64,000 bases of DNA from Arthrobacter sp. 9AX (GTDB lineage Bacteria; Actinomycetota; Actinomycetes; Actinomycetales; Micrococcaceae): assembly GCF_902506095.1 (NCBI RefSeq), contig NZ_LR733293.1, positions 4,321,476 to 4,385,475 on the forward strand. Reading direction: 5' to 3'. How positions within the stretch are numbered: position 1 is the stretch's first letter; each line of letters opens with the position of its first letter. The notes beneath the pieces are model-generated. The model was not told the DNA's origin. It did not search any database and was given only the letters and a program-made list of their open reading frames with translations. Shown here one piece after another: positions 24,654 through 32,397 of this stretch. The translations under genes were made by a program, and so were the position numbers.

Positions 24654-26206
24654 GGCGCCACGGCCGGCGCTGCGGCCATCCGCAGTTCCGTCCCGCCCAG
24701 GGCAGCTGTGAACTCGGCGTCGTGGGTCACAGAGACCACTGCCGTGCCGGCATCCAGGAGCTCGGACAGGAACGAGGCCAGCTCGGCCCACGTGTTGGCG
24801 TCCTGGCCAAAGGTGGGTTCGTCCAGGACCAGGACCTGGGGGTGCGCCGCCAGGACCGTCGCCACCGAGAGCCGCCGTTTCTCGCCGCCGGAGAGCGTAT
24901 ACGGGTTGGCATCCACGAGGTCCGTCAGCCGCAACCGCTCCAGCAGCTCATCCACCCGCTCCGTCCCGTGGCCAAGATGCCGGGGGCCAAACAGGAGTTC
25001 GTCCAGCACTTTCCCGGTAACGAACTGGTGCTCGGGCTCCTGGAAAACGGTACCCACACGCTCGATCAGCTGCTCCGCCTTCCATTGGTACGGGTCGATT
25101 CCCGCACCCCTGCTCAGGGCCACGGTGGCCGAAACCTTGCCGGCCACAGGCCCCAAAAGCCCGGCAAGCGTCAAGGCAAAAGTGGATTTTCCGGCGCCGT
25201 TGGGTCCCGTGACGGCCAACGCCTGCCCGGCACGGACCTGCGCGGAGATACCCTGCTGCACCGGCTCGGCCGGCACCTTCCGGAATCCCTTGCGGCGCGC
25301 CCGCTCACGCGAAACCGCCAGTTCCTCGGCGGCAAGCAGGAGACCGCCCGTCCCGGCAGCCGGATTCGACGAACGCTGTCTCGTGTCCGGAACATAGCCG
25401 GGCACCCATACGCCGGCAGCGGTCAGCATGCTCCGGGCCTCGCTGAGCACCCGGTCCGGCGGCCCGTCCAGGAGCACGGCGGAATCGGTGGACGATCCCG
25501 GCTGCAGCACCACAATCCGGTCCACCAGGTCCTTCCATACGTCCACCCGGTGCTCCACCACCACCAGGGTGGCCCCGGTCTTGTCCAGGCACCGCGCCAC
25601 GGCGTCGCGGACCTCCAAAACCCCGGCTGGGTCCAGGTTGGCGGTGGGCTCGTCGAGGAGGATCAGCCCGGGCCGCATGGCAAGGATGCCCGCGAGCGCG
25701 AGCCGCTGTTTCTGGCCGCCGGACAGGGCCGACGTCGGGTGGTCCAGCGGCAGGTGGGAGAGGCCGACGTCGGCCAGCGCCTCGTGCACGCGCGTCCAGA
25801 TGTCATCGCGTGGCACGGCGAGGTTCTCGGCACCGAAGGCGACGTCGTCACCCACCCGGGACAGAACCACTTGGGTCTCCGGATCCTGCTGCATCAGGCC
25901 GGCGCGGCCGCGCTGCTCCCGGGGGTAGCCGCCGTCAACCAGCAGCGAACCGGACTCGTCGGAATCGCCAGCCTCGCCGTCGTCATCGTTGGCATCGCCA
26001 AGCACCCCCGCCAAAGCATGGAGGAGGGTGGACTTGCCCGCTCCGGACGGGCCCAGGAGGAGCACCCGCTCGCCGGGCTGGATGTCCAGGTCGAGGGCAC
26101 GCACGGCAGCCTTGGCGCGTCCCGCATGCCGCCAGCCCCACCCGCGGGCGCTGATGGCAGCCGGACGCGCCGCCAATGACGCGCCGTGTTGCGAAGTGGC
26201 GGTCAT
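24650..26206 (-). CDS. ykoD: ECF transporter double ATPase (YkoD-like)
   Basis: A 518-residue protein with two tandem ABC ATPase domains. Domain 1 has Walker A GPSGAGKST, signature LSGGQKQRLALAG and Walker B LILLDEPTANLDP. Domain 2 has GPNGAGKST, LSGGEKRRLSVATV and VLVLDEPTFGQD. It powers ECF uptake as a built-in heterodimer. The start overlaps the ykoE stop (TGATG), and the stop overlaps the ykoC start. The order S-A/A-T with an upstream TPP riboswitch matches the ykoEDC hydroxymethylpyrimidine/thiamine system. Confidence 0.93.
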   Translation of the reverse strand: MTATSQHGASLAARPAAISARGWGWRHAGRAKAAVRALDLDIQPGERVLLLGPSGAGKSTLLHALAGVLGDANDDDGEAGDSDESGSLLVDGGYPREQRGRAGLMQQDPETQVVLSRVGDDVAFGAENLAVPRDDIWTRVHEALADVGLSHLPLDHPTSALSGGQKQRLALAGILAMRPGLILLDEPTANLDPAGVLEVRDAVARCLDKTGATLVVVEHRVDVWKDLVDRIVVLQPGSSTDSAVLLDGPPDRVLSEARSMLTAAGVWVPGYVPDTRQRSSNPAAGTGGLLLAAEELAVSRERARRKGFRKVPAEPVQQGISAQVRAGQALAVTGPNGAGKSTFALTLAGLLGPVAGKVSATVALSRGAGIDPYQWKAEQLIERVGTVFQEPEHQFVTGKVLDELLFGPRHLGHGTERVDELLERLRLTDLVDANPYTLSGGEKRRLSVATVLAAHPQVLVLDEPTFGQDANTWAELASFLSELLDAGTAVVSVTHDAEFTAALGGTELRMAAAPAVAP

Positions 26207-26829
26207 CAGGAGAAAACGGGCTCCGTTGCTGCCTTGCGGGAGGCGAAGGAGCTCAGGACGCCGGTCTTCGCCAGGCCGCGCGTGGCGATCCAGGACAGGG
26301 CGCCGGCGATGATGGCGCCCGAAACGGCGGTAAAGATGATGTAGGCGAGCTTGTCCCCGCCCGAGTAGGCGATGTTCCAGCCCCAGGGAGCGAAGGAATC
26401 GTTCAGGCCGCAGAACAGGCCAGCGCCGGCGCCGGCGAGCAGGGATACGGGCAGGTTGAACTTGCGGTACACGAAGATGGCGAAGATGATCTCTGCGCCC
26501 AGGCCCTGGACAAAACCGGAGAAGAGCACGGAAGCGCCGTACTGAGATCCCATCAGCAGCTCACCGGTGGCGGCGACGGTCTCGCAAAACAGGGCGGCGC
26601 CCGGCTTGCGGATGATGAGCATGCCCAGCACCGCCGGAATCATCCAGCCGCCTGCGATCAGGCCGGTCAGCGGCGGGTAGACGGCGTTCATGGGGGCCGA
26701 AACGGCGGCGGCCCCCTGGGACCATGCCCAGAAGATGACGCCGCCGGCGATGGCGATCAGTGCCGCCACCACGATGTCCACGACGCGCCAGGACTTGCCG
26801 GTGGTCTTCTTTACTGCTGTTGTTGCCAT
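26206..26829 (-). CDS. ykoE: ECF transporter S component (YkoE-like, thiamine/HMP)
   Basis: A 207-residue membrane protein with about six helices, starting MATTAVKKTTGKSWRVVDIV. The segments AVYPPLTGLIAGGWMIPAVLG and ATGELLMGSQYG are typical of the YkoE family, the substrate-binding subunit for hydroxymethylpyrimidine or thiamine. ATG 26827-26829 is chosen for its AGGAGG site; the frame is open further upstream, but that would run through the riboswitch. First gene of the operon, directly behind the TPP aptamer. Confidence 0.92.
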   Translation of the reverse strand: MATTAVKKTTGKSWRVVDIVVAALIAIAGGVIFWAWSQGAAAVSAPMNAVYPPLTGLIAGGWMIPAVLGMLIIRKPGAALFCETVAATGELLMGSQYGASVLFSGFVQGLGAEIIFAIFVYRKFNLPVSLLAGAGAGLFCGLNDSFAPWGWNIAYSGGDKLAYIIFTAVSGAIIAGALSWIATRGLAKTGVLSSFASRKAATEPVFS

Positions 26830-26899
26830 GCGATCCTCCTGAGGAACAGGAGGGGAAAGCGCGGCATCGGCACAATGCCGGTGCCGGACTTCGAGAACT

Positions 26900-27020
26900 C
26901 GACTCCCTTGCGCCGGTACTAACCGGATCAGGTTCGAGGGTCTGCGGCTGTCCGCACTCTCAGCGCCCACCTGCGGATCCTGGCATAACCAGAGACTCCC
27001 GACGGCGGCGCTCCCCTGTC
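26900..27020 (-). promoter_or_regulatory. TPP riboswitch (THI element)
   Basis: On the minus strand the region shows CAGGGGAGC, GCTGAGAGTGCGG, then ACCCTCGAACCTGATCCGG and CGCAAGGGAGTCGAG in the canonical order. This is the thiamine pyrophosphate aptamer; it lies 70 nt before ykoE and should shut off the transporter when thiamine is plentiful. Confidence 0.95.
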
Positions 27021-27100
27021 GTTGAATGATTCTGTGGGTTGATAATAAGCCCTGCTGGGCGTGGTCCAGTTTACACCGGCGGAGGGGTAGATTGTGGGCC

Positions 27101-27643
27101 ATGACTGCCAACTCACCGGATATGACCGAGTTCGATCCCGACTCCGATGCCACCCAGCCGGAGGGCTCGCTGGAAGGCTTCATCGCACGGATCGAGGGTG
27201 AAATCCGCGAGCTCCAGTTCCCCCGGTTCTCCATGGACGATGCACTGAACCTGGGTCTGCTGCTGGTGGAACTGGGCAAGGAGGACCAGCTCCCCATCGC
27301 CATCGACATCACCAAGGGCGAACAGGTGCTCTTCCACGTCGCCCTGCCTGGCGCCACCCCGGACAACGAACACTGGATCCGGGCCAAACAGCGCACCGCC
27401 GCCCGGTACGAGGTGCCGTCCCTGCTGGTGGGACTGCGCGGACGGCTGGGCGGCGGCCGGATCGAGGACCACGCCTGGTTTGACCAGGCCCGCTACGCGG
27501 CCCACGGCGGGTCATTTCCGGTCTACGTCGCAGGGGTAGGTGCCGTGGCAACCGTGACTGTTTCCGGGCTCCCCCAGGCGGCGGACCACAACATGGTGGT
27601 GCGGGCCCTGCGCGAGGTCCTGGGTTCGATGCGTGCAGACTGA
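27101..27643 (+). CDS. UPF0303 / heme-degrading-domain family protein
   Basis: A 180-residue soluble protein. The core, MDDALNLGLLLVELG...PIAIDITKGEQVLFHVALPGATPDN, WIRAKQRTAARYEVPS and GGSFPVYVAGVGAVATVTVSGLPQ, matches UPF0303 (Haem_degrading/YBR137W-like). The exact function is not settled in bacteria. The ATG at 27101 is 7 nt after TAGATT (27088-27093), so a leaderless start is likely; a GGAGGGG stretch is 13 nt upstream, rather far for a ribosome site. Divergent from the thiamine transporter operon. Confidence 0.85.
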   Translation: MTANSPDMTEFDPDSDATQPEGSLEGFIARIEGEIRELQFPRFSMDDALNLGLLLVELGKEDQLPIAIDITKGEQVLFHVALPGATPDNEHWIRAKQRTAARYEVPSLLVGLRGRLGGGRIEDHAWFDQARYAAHGGSFPVYVAGVGAVATVTVSGLPQAADHNMVVRALREVLGSMRAD

Positions 27644-27753
27644 CACGTCATAGCCGGGAGCAGTGCGCCACGACTGATCCCGCCGGGGAAACCAGGTGCG
27701 GGCAGGGCAAGGGAGCCGGCCCCTGATCCCCAGCTCTTCGCAGGTCCGGGTAG

Positions 27754-27791
27754 GAAGCGTGCTTAGCTTTTATTAGTAATCATGCTTACTA
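27754..27791. promoter_or_regulatory. Palindromic element upstream of DUF4383 gene
   Basis: TAGTAA-N6-TTACTA (27774-27791), with the centre TCATGC, preceded by the smaller palindrome AAGCGTGCTT (about 27756). The two share GTGCTTAG/ATGCTTAC halves. AT-rich, and 30 nt before the DUF4383 start, so a regulator site is likely; no regulator identified. Confidence 0.4.
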
Positions 27792-27821
27792 TGTTGTTCC
27801 CGGCTTTTGAGGAGACAGGTT

Positions 27822-28334
27822 ATGGCGGTCAGCACCCGCGCCACCGATGCGAGGACGGGCCTTCAGAAGGCCACCCTCGGCACAGGCGCAGTCTTCCTGC
27901 TGTTGGGGATTTTGGGATTCATTCCGGGCATCACTGCCAACTACGATTCCCTCCGCGTTGCCGGCCCTGGATCTGAAGCCGAGCTCTTCGGCGTTTTCCA
28001 GGTGTCCATATTGCATAACGCAGTCCACGCGCTGTTCGGAGCAGCCGGCCTGGTGATGGCCAGGACGCACCGGCAGGGGCGGAACTTCCTCATCTACGGT
28101 GGCGTCGCCTATCTCTTCCTGTGGCTCTACGGCCTGTTGGTGGGCGACGACCTGCCGGCGAACTTCCTTCCCGAGAACAATGCGGACAACTGGCTGCACC
28201 TGGCGTTGGGCCTGGCGATGATCGCCCTGGCCGTCCTGCTGTCACCAAAGACCGTTCCTGCCACAGAGACTGTCCCCGGCAGTCCCACCGGGGACCCGGG
28301 GAGTGTCCCGGACCACCAGCACAACAAGACCTGA
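27822..28334 (+). CDS. DUF4383 membrane protein
   Basis: A 170-residue protein with four predicted helices: LGTGAVFLLLGILGFIPGIT, ILHNAVHALFGAAGLVMA, FLIYGGVAYLFLWLYGLLVG and WLHLALGLAMIALAVLL. The histidines in LHNAVHALFG and NWLHLALG are typical of DUF4383, an actinobacterial family of unknown function. GAGGAGA (27809-27815) precedes ATG 27822. The palindrome upstream suggests its own control. It may be co-transcribed with the diiron-protein gene 54 nt downstream. Confidence 0.87.
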   Translation: MAVSTRATDARTGLQKATLGTGAVFLLLGILGFIPGITANYDSLRVAGPGSEAELFGVFQVSILHNAVHALFGAAGLVMARTHRQGRNFLIYGGVAYLFLWLYGLLVGDDLPANFLPENNADNWLHLALGLAMIALAVLLSPKTVPATETVPGSPTGDPGSVPDHQHNKT

Positions 28335-28388
28335 CCCTCCACCGAAACCCGCTGTCGAAGACGCTGCAACGCCGCCCAAAGGAGCATC

Positions 28389-29462
28389 ATGAAGTTCCCG
28401 GAACCTCGAGGTCCCATTACCAGCACCCTCTTTCGGGCACTCGCCTGCACGCCCGGCAGCGACGAGGGTTCCGCCGCCGTCGACGAACTGCGCCTGCTGG
28501 CCGCGCGCCACCTGACGGCGTCCGCTGACATCATCGGCGACGACGACGTCCAGCTGGCCCTCTTCTGCCTCTATGAGCTGCACTACTCCGGGCTGGAAGG
28601 CATCAATGATGAGTGGGAGTGGGAACCCGGACTGATCCAGGTCCGCCGCCTGATCGAACGGCCGTTTGAAGCCGCGCTCCGCGCTGCCGCCGCCTCCGCC
28701 TCCGCCTCCGCCGCTGAGAGTGTGACCCTGCCGCCAGCTGGGGAGCTGACCAGCGACGCCGTGGCGGACATCCTCTTCGGCCTTGCCGCCAGCGACACCG
28801 GGCCCAGCGTCTCCCGCTTCGTGGCCAAGAAGGCGACGCTGGACCAGGTCAAGGAGTTCCTGATCCACAAGTCCATCTACCAGCTCAAGGAAGCGGACCC
28901 GCACACCTGGGCCATCCCCCGCCTCACCGGCAGGCCCAAGGCAGCCCTTGTGGAAATCCAGGCCGACGAGTACGGCGGCGGACGCCCCGAACGGATGCAC
29001 AGCGCACTGTTTGCCCGCACCATGCGGGGCTTGGGCATGGAGGACCGGTACGGCGCCTACGTCGACGCTGTTCCTGCCGTCTCCCTGGCCGCGGTGAACA
29101 TGATGTCCCTGTTCGGGTTGAACCGCCGACTCCGCGGGGCCATCACCGGGCACCTCGCCATTTACGAGATGACCTCCTCACAGCCGAACCGGCTGTATGG
29201 GAACGGCTTCCGGCGGCACGGCTTCGACGCGGACGTAACCCACTACTTCGACGAGCACGTGGAAGCCGACGCCGTCCATGAGCAGATCGCCGGGCGCGAC
29301 CTCGCAGGCGGCCTGGTGGAAGCTGAACCCGGGCTGCTGACTGATGTCCTGTTCGGGGCGGCGGCGGCCATGGCCATCGATGGCAGGCTTTCCGCGCATC
29401 TCCTGGCCAGCTGGGAAAACGGAATGACCTCACTGAGGGCGGCCGTACCGGCAGCAGCATGA
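28389..29462 (+). CDS. Haem-oxygenase-like diiron (iron-containing redox enzyme) family protein
   Basis: A 357-residue helical protein of the iron-containing redox enzyme/HDO type. Candidate metal ligands: Glu63 and Glu70 in LYELHYSGLEG, Glu189, Glu194 and His204 in the VEIQADEYGGG to MHSALF region, Glu260 in GHLAIYEMTS, and the acidic/His cluster YFDEHVEADAVHE near residue 290. Relatives oxidise fatty acids or amino acids with O2; the substrate here is unknown. Residues ~97-108 are an Ala/Ser low-complexity linker. AAGGAG precedes the ATG. Its stop overlaps the GT2 start (ATGA), and a CDGSH protein follows, a plausible electron partner. Confidence 0.83.
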   Translation: MKFPEPRGPITSTLFRALACTPGSDEGSAAVDELRLLAARHLTASADIIGDDDVQLALFCLYELHYSGLEGINDEWEWEPGLIQVRRLIERPFEAALRAAAASASASAAESVTLPPAGELTSDAVADILFGLAASDTGPSVSRFVAKKATLDQVKEFLIHKSIYQLKEADPHTWAIPRLTGRPKAALVEIQADEYGGGRPERMHSALFARTMRGLGMEDRYGAYVDAVPAVSLAAVNMMSLFGLNRRLRGAITGHLAIYEMTSSQPNRLYGNGFRRHGFDADVTHYFDEHVEADAVHEQIAGRDLAGGLVEAEPGLLTDVLFGAAAAMAIDGRLSAHLLASWENGMTSLRAAVPAAA

Positions 29463-30535
29463 GCACCCCGTCCGTGGGGCCGTCCGCGGAATACATCCTG
29501 CCACTGCGCTGGACGGAAGAGTCCGAACGGGATCCGGAGCTGCAGGACCTGGCCGCCTACCTCGGGCGGCTTCTTGAGTGGATTTCCGTCACCGTGGTGG
29601 ACGGCTCCGCCCCTGGGCTGTTCGAGCGGCACCGGGCCGCCTTTCCGCCCGACGTGCGCCACATCTGTCCCGAGCCCGCCAGCGGCTCCGCCCGTAACGG
29701 CAGCAGCACGGCCGGTAACGGCAAGGTGGCCGGCGTTATGACCGGCGTCCGCGCCTCCTCGGCGGAACTGTTGGTGATAGCCGACGACGACGTTCGCTAC
29801 ACGCGCGAGTCGCTCGCCACCGTCGTCCATCACCTCAGCTCGGCGGACATTGTGCGGCCGCAGAACTACTTTGATCCGCTGCCCTGGCATGCCTGCTGGG
29901 ATACGGCGCGGAGCCTGATTAACCGCGCGTGGTCTGCGGACTACCCCGGCACCGTGGCCGTTCGAAGGAGCGCGCTGATGGCCACCGGCGGCTACGATCC
30001 GGTGCTCTTCGAGAACCTTGAACTGATCCGCACCGTCCAAGCGGCGGGCGGCCGGGAAAAAATCGTGCCTGACCTGCTGGTGGCACGCACGCCGCCGAAG
30101 TTCCGGCACTTCCTCAAGCAGCGCACGCGCCAGGCTTACGATGACTTCGCCCAGCCGCGGCGCCTCTGTGTAGAACTTGCCCTGCTCCCGGTGACCGTCT
30201 GCGCTGCCCGGCTTCCCGCCGGGCGACGTGGGGCCGCGCTCCTGGCGCTGGCGGCGGCACCGGTCCTCATCGCGGAGACGGGTCGACGGAGGCACTCCGG
30301 GACCGAGGTCTTCCCCTTCCGGGCCACCCTGTACGCCCCGTTGTGGATCCTGGAGCGTGCCGTATGCATCTGGCTTGCCCTGGGGTTCCGGCTTACCGGC
30401 GGTGTGCCGTACGCCGGGACACGGCTTAAGACCGCCGCCCACTCGGAGGCCGGGCTTCGGCGCCGGCACCAAGGCAAGCTCGGGAAACACCAACAGCAGT
30501 TGAAAACCGACCACGCACCCAAGGAGCAACCATGA
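29459..30535 (+). CDS. Family-2-like glycosyltransferase
   Basis: A 358-residue protein with a GT-A nucleotide-sugar-binding fold: ILPLRWTE near the start, then the metal-binding triad VIADDDVRYT (Asp109-111) and VAVRRSALMATGGYD. The C-terminal part has hydrophobic segments around ELALLPVTVCAARLP and FRATLYAPLWILERAVCIWLALG that may anchor it to the membrane. Donor and acceptor are unknown. ATGA overlaps on both sides, with the diiron protein upstream and the CDGSH protein downstream, show tight co-translation. Confidence 0.83.
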   Translation: MSTPSVGPSAEYILPLRWTEESERDPELQDLAAYLGRLLEWISVTVVDGSAPGLFERHRAAFPPDVRHICPEPASGSARNGSSTAGNGKVAGVMTGVRASSAELLVIADDDVRYTRESLATVVHHLSSADIVRPQNYFDPLPWHACWDTARSLINRAWSADYPGTVAVRRSALMATGGYDPVLFENLELIRTVQAAGGREKIVPDLLVARTPPKFRHFLKQRTRQAYDDFAQPRRLCVELALLPVTVCAARLPAGRRGAALLALAAAPVLIAETGRRRHSGTEVFPFRATLYAPLWILERAVCIWLALGFRLTGGVPYAGTRLKTAAHSEAGLRRRHQGKLGKHQQQLKTDHAPKEQP

Positions 30536-30747
30536 ACCAGGAACCCGCCGAAAGCTCGATCGTGGTGTGCCCCGACGGCCCGCTGATTGTCCGGGGCGAT
30601 TTCGAGATCGTCACTCCGTCCGGGGACCCGGTCCCCCGGCAGCGCCAGACCGTGGCGCTCTGCCGGTGCGGCGCGTCCGCGATCAAGCCCTACTGCGACG
30701 GAACCCACAAGATGATCAAGTTCAGGACGGAACCGCCTGCCGGCTGA
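30532..30747 (+). CDS. CDGSH iron-sulphur domain protein
   Basis: A 71-residue mitoNEET-type protein. The motif CRCGASAIKPYCDGTH supplies the 3Cys-1His ligands of a 2Fe-2S cluster (Cys44, Cys46, Cys55, His59). These clusters are redox-active and can be transferred. The start overlaps the glycosyltransferase stop (ATGA), making it the third gene of a coupled trio with the diiron protein, to which it could pass electrons. That role is inferred from context only. Confidence 0.93.
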   Translation: MNQEPAESSIVVCPDGPLIVRGDFEIVTPSGDPVPRQRQTVALCRCGASAIKPYCDGTHKMIKFRTEPPAG

Positions 30748-30842
30748 CGCGGCCGCACTCCCTGCTGTTCCTGTGCCGGTGCCGGAGAATGGGCAGTTAG
30801 GCTGGGTACAGTCCGTTTTCCGCCCGCAAGGAGTACTCGACA

Positions 30843-31106
30843 ATGAATTTCTTCATCAAGCTGCTCGGTACCGGCGTGAGCCTTGGCGCCGGCTTCATCG
30901 GGACCAAGCTGGTCAACACCGTCTGGGAAAAGACCACCGGCCGGAAGCCGCCCACCGGCAAGGACGAGGACATCCCCACCAGCCTGCAGTCCGCGCTGAC
31001 CTTCGCGCTGATCTCAGCCTCGGTCAGCACCATCATCCAGGTCCTGGCCAACCGCGGCACCCAGCGCGCCATCACCCGGTTCGCCAAGAGCCAGGACATC
31101 GTCTGA
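30843..31106 (+). CDS. DUF4235 membrane protein
   Basis: An 87-residue protein with two hydrophobic segments, FFIKLLGTGVSLGAGFIGTKLV and ALTFALISASVSTIIQVLANRG, separated by WEKTTGRKPPTGKDED. This is the actinobacterial DUF4235 pattern; function unknown. A good AAGGAG site (30829 region) precedes the ATG, and TAGGCT (about 30797) could be its own -10. Convergent with the mnh operon across the second extragenic palindrome. Confidence 0.88.
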   Translation: MNFFIKLLGTGVSLGAGFIGTKLVNTVWEKTTGRKPPTGKDEDIPTSLQSALTFALISASVSTIIQVLANRGTQRAITRFAKSQDIV

Positions 31107-31110
31107 CCCC

Positions 31111-31179
31111 CAGGAGTTTTTGGCCGGATATGCAGGGCTAAGCGCGCCGGAAGCCTGCATACCTGAACAAAATCTCCTA
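31111..31179. repeat. Extragenic palindrome, copy B (between convergent DUF4235 gene and mnhG)
   Basis: Left arm begins AGGAGTTTTTGGCCGGATAT; the right arm read in reverse begins AGGAGATTTTGTTCAGGTAT, and both run into TGCAGG. It matches the arms of copy A at 9969-10036 and likewise sits between convergent genes; its right end runs into the last codons of mnhG. Confidence 0.7.
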
Positions 31180-31587
31180 GTGCAGCTGGCCGTCGCCGGA
31201 ACTGTCCTCACGGGCGGTTTTGGCGGCGGCTTTCTGCACCACGGCCTCCAGCTCGTCGGCCGTCAGCAGTTCGCGGTGCAGATGCTTGGTGCGGTAGCCG
31301 GCCCGCCCCACCATATGTGCGGACACCGGCACGGTCAGCAGCTGGAAGATCCAGGCGACCACCAGCACCGGCCACACCCACCAGGTGCGCATCTGCAGCC
31401 CGATCGCGGCCAGCAGCAGGAACAGCCCCAGTACCTGCGGCTTGGTGGCGGCATGCATGCGGCTCAGCAGGTCCGGGAAGCGGAGCAGGCCAATGGCGGC
31501 GCCGAGGGACATCACGGCCCCCACCACCATAAACACCGCCGAGAACAGGTCGATCCAAAAATCCAGGCCAGTAGGGTCAGGACTCAT
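31177..31587 (-). CDS. mnhG: Na+/H+ antiporter subunit G (MnhG/MrpG)
   Basis: A 136-residue subunit of the Mrp antiporter. Three helices: WIDLFSAVFMVVGAVMSLGAAIGLL, VLGLFLLLAAIGLQM and VWPVLVVAWIFQLLTV. The conserved IGLLRFPDLLSRMHAATKPQ segment is the MrpG hallmark. The C-terminal cytoplasmic tail is charged. The start overlaps the mnhF end by 11 nt. Last gene of the operon; the extragenic palindrome at its 3' end may terminate transcription. Confidence 0.94.
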   Translation of the reverse strand: MSPDPTGLDFWIDLFSAVFMVVGAVMSLGAAIGLLRFPDLLSRMHAATKPQVLGLFLLLAAIGLQMRTWWVWPVLVVAWIFQLLTVPVSAHMVGRAGYRTKHLHRELLTADELEAVVQKAAAKTAREDSSGDGQLH

Positions 31588-31855
31588 CCGGCTGCTCCCT
31601 TCGGTCGGCCACGAACCGGGCCACCGTGACGGACCCGATAAACCCGATGATGGAGATGGCCACCACCAGCATCAAATTGTTCAGGTGCCGGTTCACGGCC
31701 ATGTCCACGCAGAGGGCCCCGCCGAGGATGGCGAGCAGGACGTCCGCCGCAAGCACCCGGTCCAGCAGCGACGGACCGCGGGCGATCCTGATGATCGCGC
31801 CGGCAGCGGCGAGCGAAAAGATGACGGCTGTGAGAACCAGGACTGTCTGCATCAT
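31577..31855 (-). CDS. mnhF: Na+/H+ antiporter subunit F (MnhF/MrpF)
   Basis: A 92-residue subunit with three helices, starting MMQTVLVLTAVIFSLAAAGAII. The signature RIARGPSLLDRVLAADVL (residues ~24-41) is diagnostic for MrpF. The C-terminus is short and polar. ATGA-type overlap with mnhE upstream and an 11-nt overlap with mnhG downstream show strict co-translation within the seven-subunit complex. Confidence 0.94.
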   Translation of the reverse strand: MMQTVLVLTAVIFSLAAAGAIIRIARGPSLLDRVLAADVLLAILGGALCVDMAVNRHLNNLMLVVAISIIGFIGSVTVARFVADRREQPDES

Positions 31856-32397
31856 GCGGCGGCCTCCGTCCGGACGGCATCGACTTCTTCCCTGGTGCCC
31901 ATGATCCGGATCAGTCCCGCTTCGATGGAACGGACTTCGGCGCGGAGGTTATCCACGTCCTCGGCGGAGCTGATATTCAGGGCGTGCAGGTACAACGTGG
32001 ACGTTGACCGGTCCACCTCCACCACCAGCGAGCCGGGAATCAGGGATATAACGTGCCCGGTGGCGGTGACCAGCAGGTCCTGGTGGCTGCGCAGTGTTAC
32101 GGCCACCACGGCGTTCTTCACCTGCGGCCCGCGCATCACGGCCAGGTACAGGACCTGGGCGCTGGCCACCACCACCTTCGCCAGGAACACCAGCGCGAAG
32201 GGAACGGCGTAAAGGATGTTGAAGCGGCCGCTGAGCTCCACGGGCGGGAGGTAGAAGAGCCTGGCAACGGCGACAGCCAGCAGGGTGCCGAACAGCAGGT
32301 TCCCGGGGCTGAAGTCCTGCCACAGGGCACCCCAGACGATCACCAGCCAGACCAGGAGCGGGAGTTCCTGGCGCAGTGAGATGCGGCGGCGGCTCAT
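31852..32397 (-). CDS. mnhE: Na+/H+ antiporter subunit E (MnhE/MrpE)
   Basis: A 181-residue subunit. Paired helices LPLLVWLVIVWGALWQDFS and NLLFGTLLAVAVARLFYL are followed by a cytoplasmic domain with TLRSHQDLLVTATGHVISLIPGSLVVEVD, typical of MrpE, which is needed for stable assembly. Four-nt overlaps join it to mnhD and mnhF. Length is slightly above the usual ~160 residues owing to the C-terminal tail (EVRSIEAGLIRIMG...). Confidence 0.93.
   Translation of the reverse strand: MSRRRISLRQELPLLVWLVIVWGALWQDFSPGNLLFGTLLAVAVARLFYLPPVELSGRFNILYAVPFALVFLAKVVVASAQVLYLAVMRGPQVKNAVVAVTLRSHQDLLVTATGHVISLIPGSLVVEVDRSTSTLYLHALNISSAEDVDNLRAEVRSIEAGLIRIMGTREEVDAVRTEAAA

Noticed and set aside
24551..26179. 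Long plus-strand frame opposite the ECF ATPase gene
   Set aside because: Antisense to two well-supported ABC ATPase domains; no domain of its own.
26830..27396. Upstream extension of the YkoE frame
   Set aside because: It would run through the TPP riboswitch and antisense to the UPF0303 gene; the ATG at 26829 has an AGGAGG site.
28690..28730. CCGCCTCCGC-rich simple repeat inside the diiron protein gene
   Set aside because: In-frame Ala/Ser codon run encoding a flexible linker; not a regulatory repeat.
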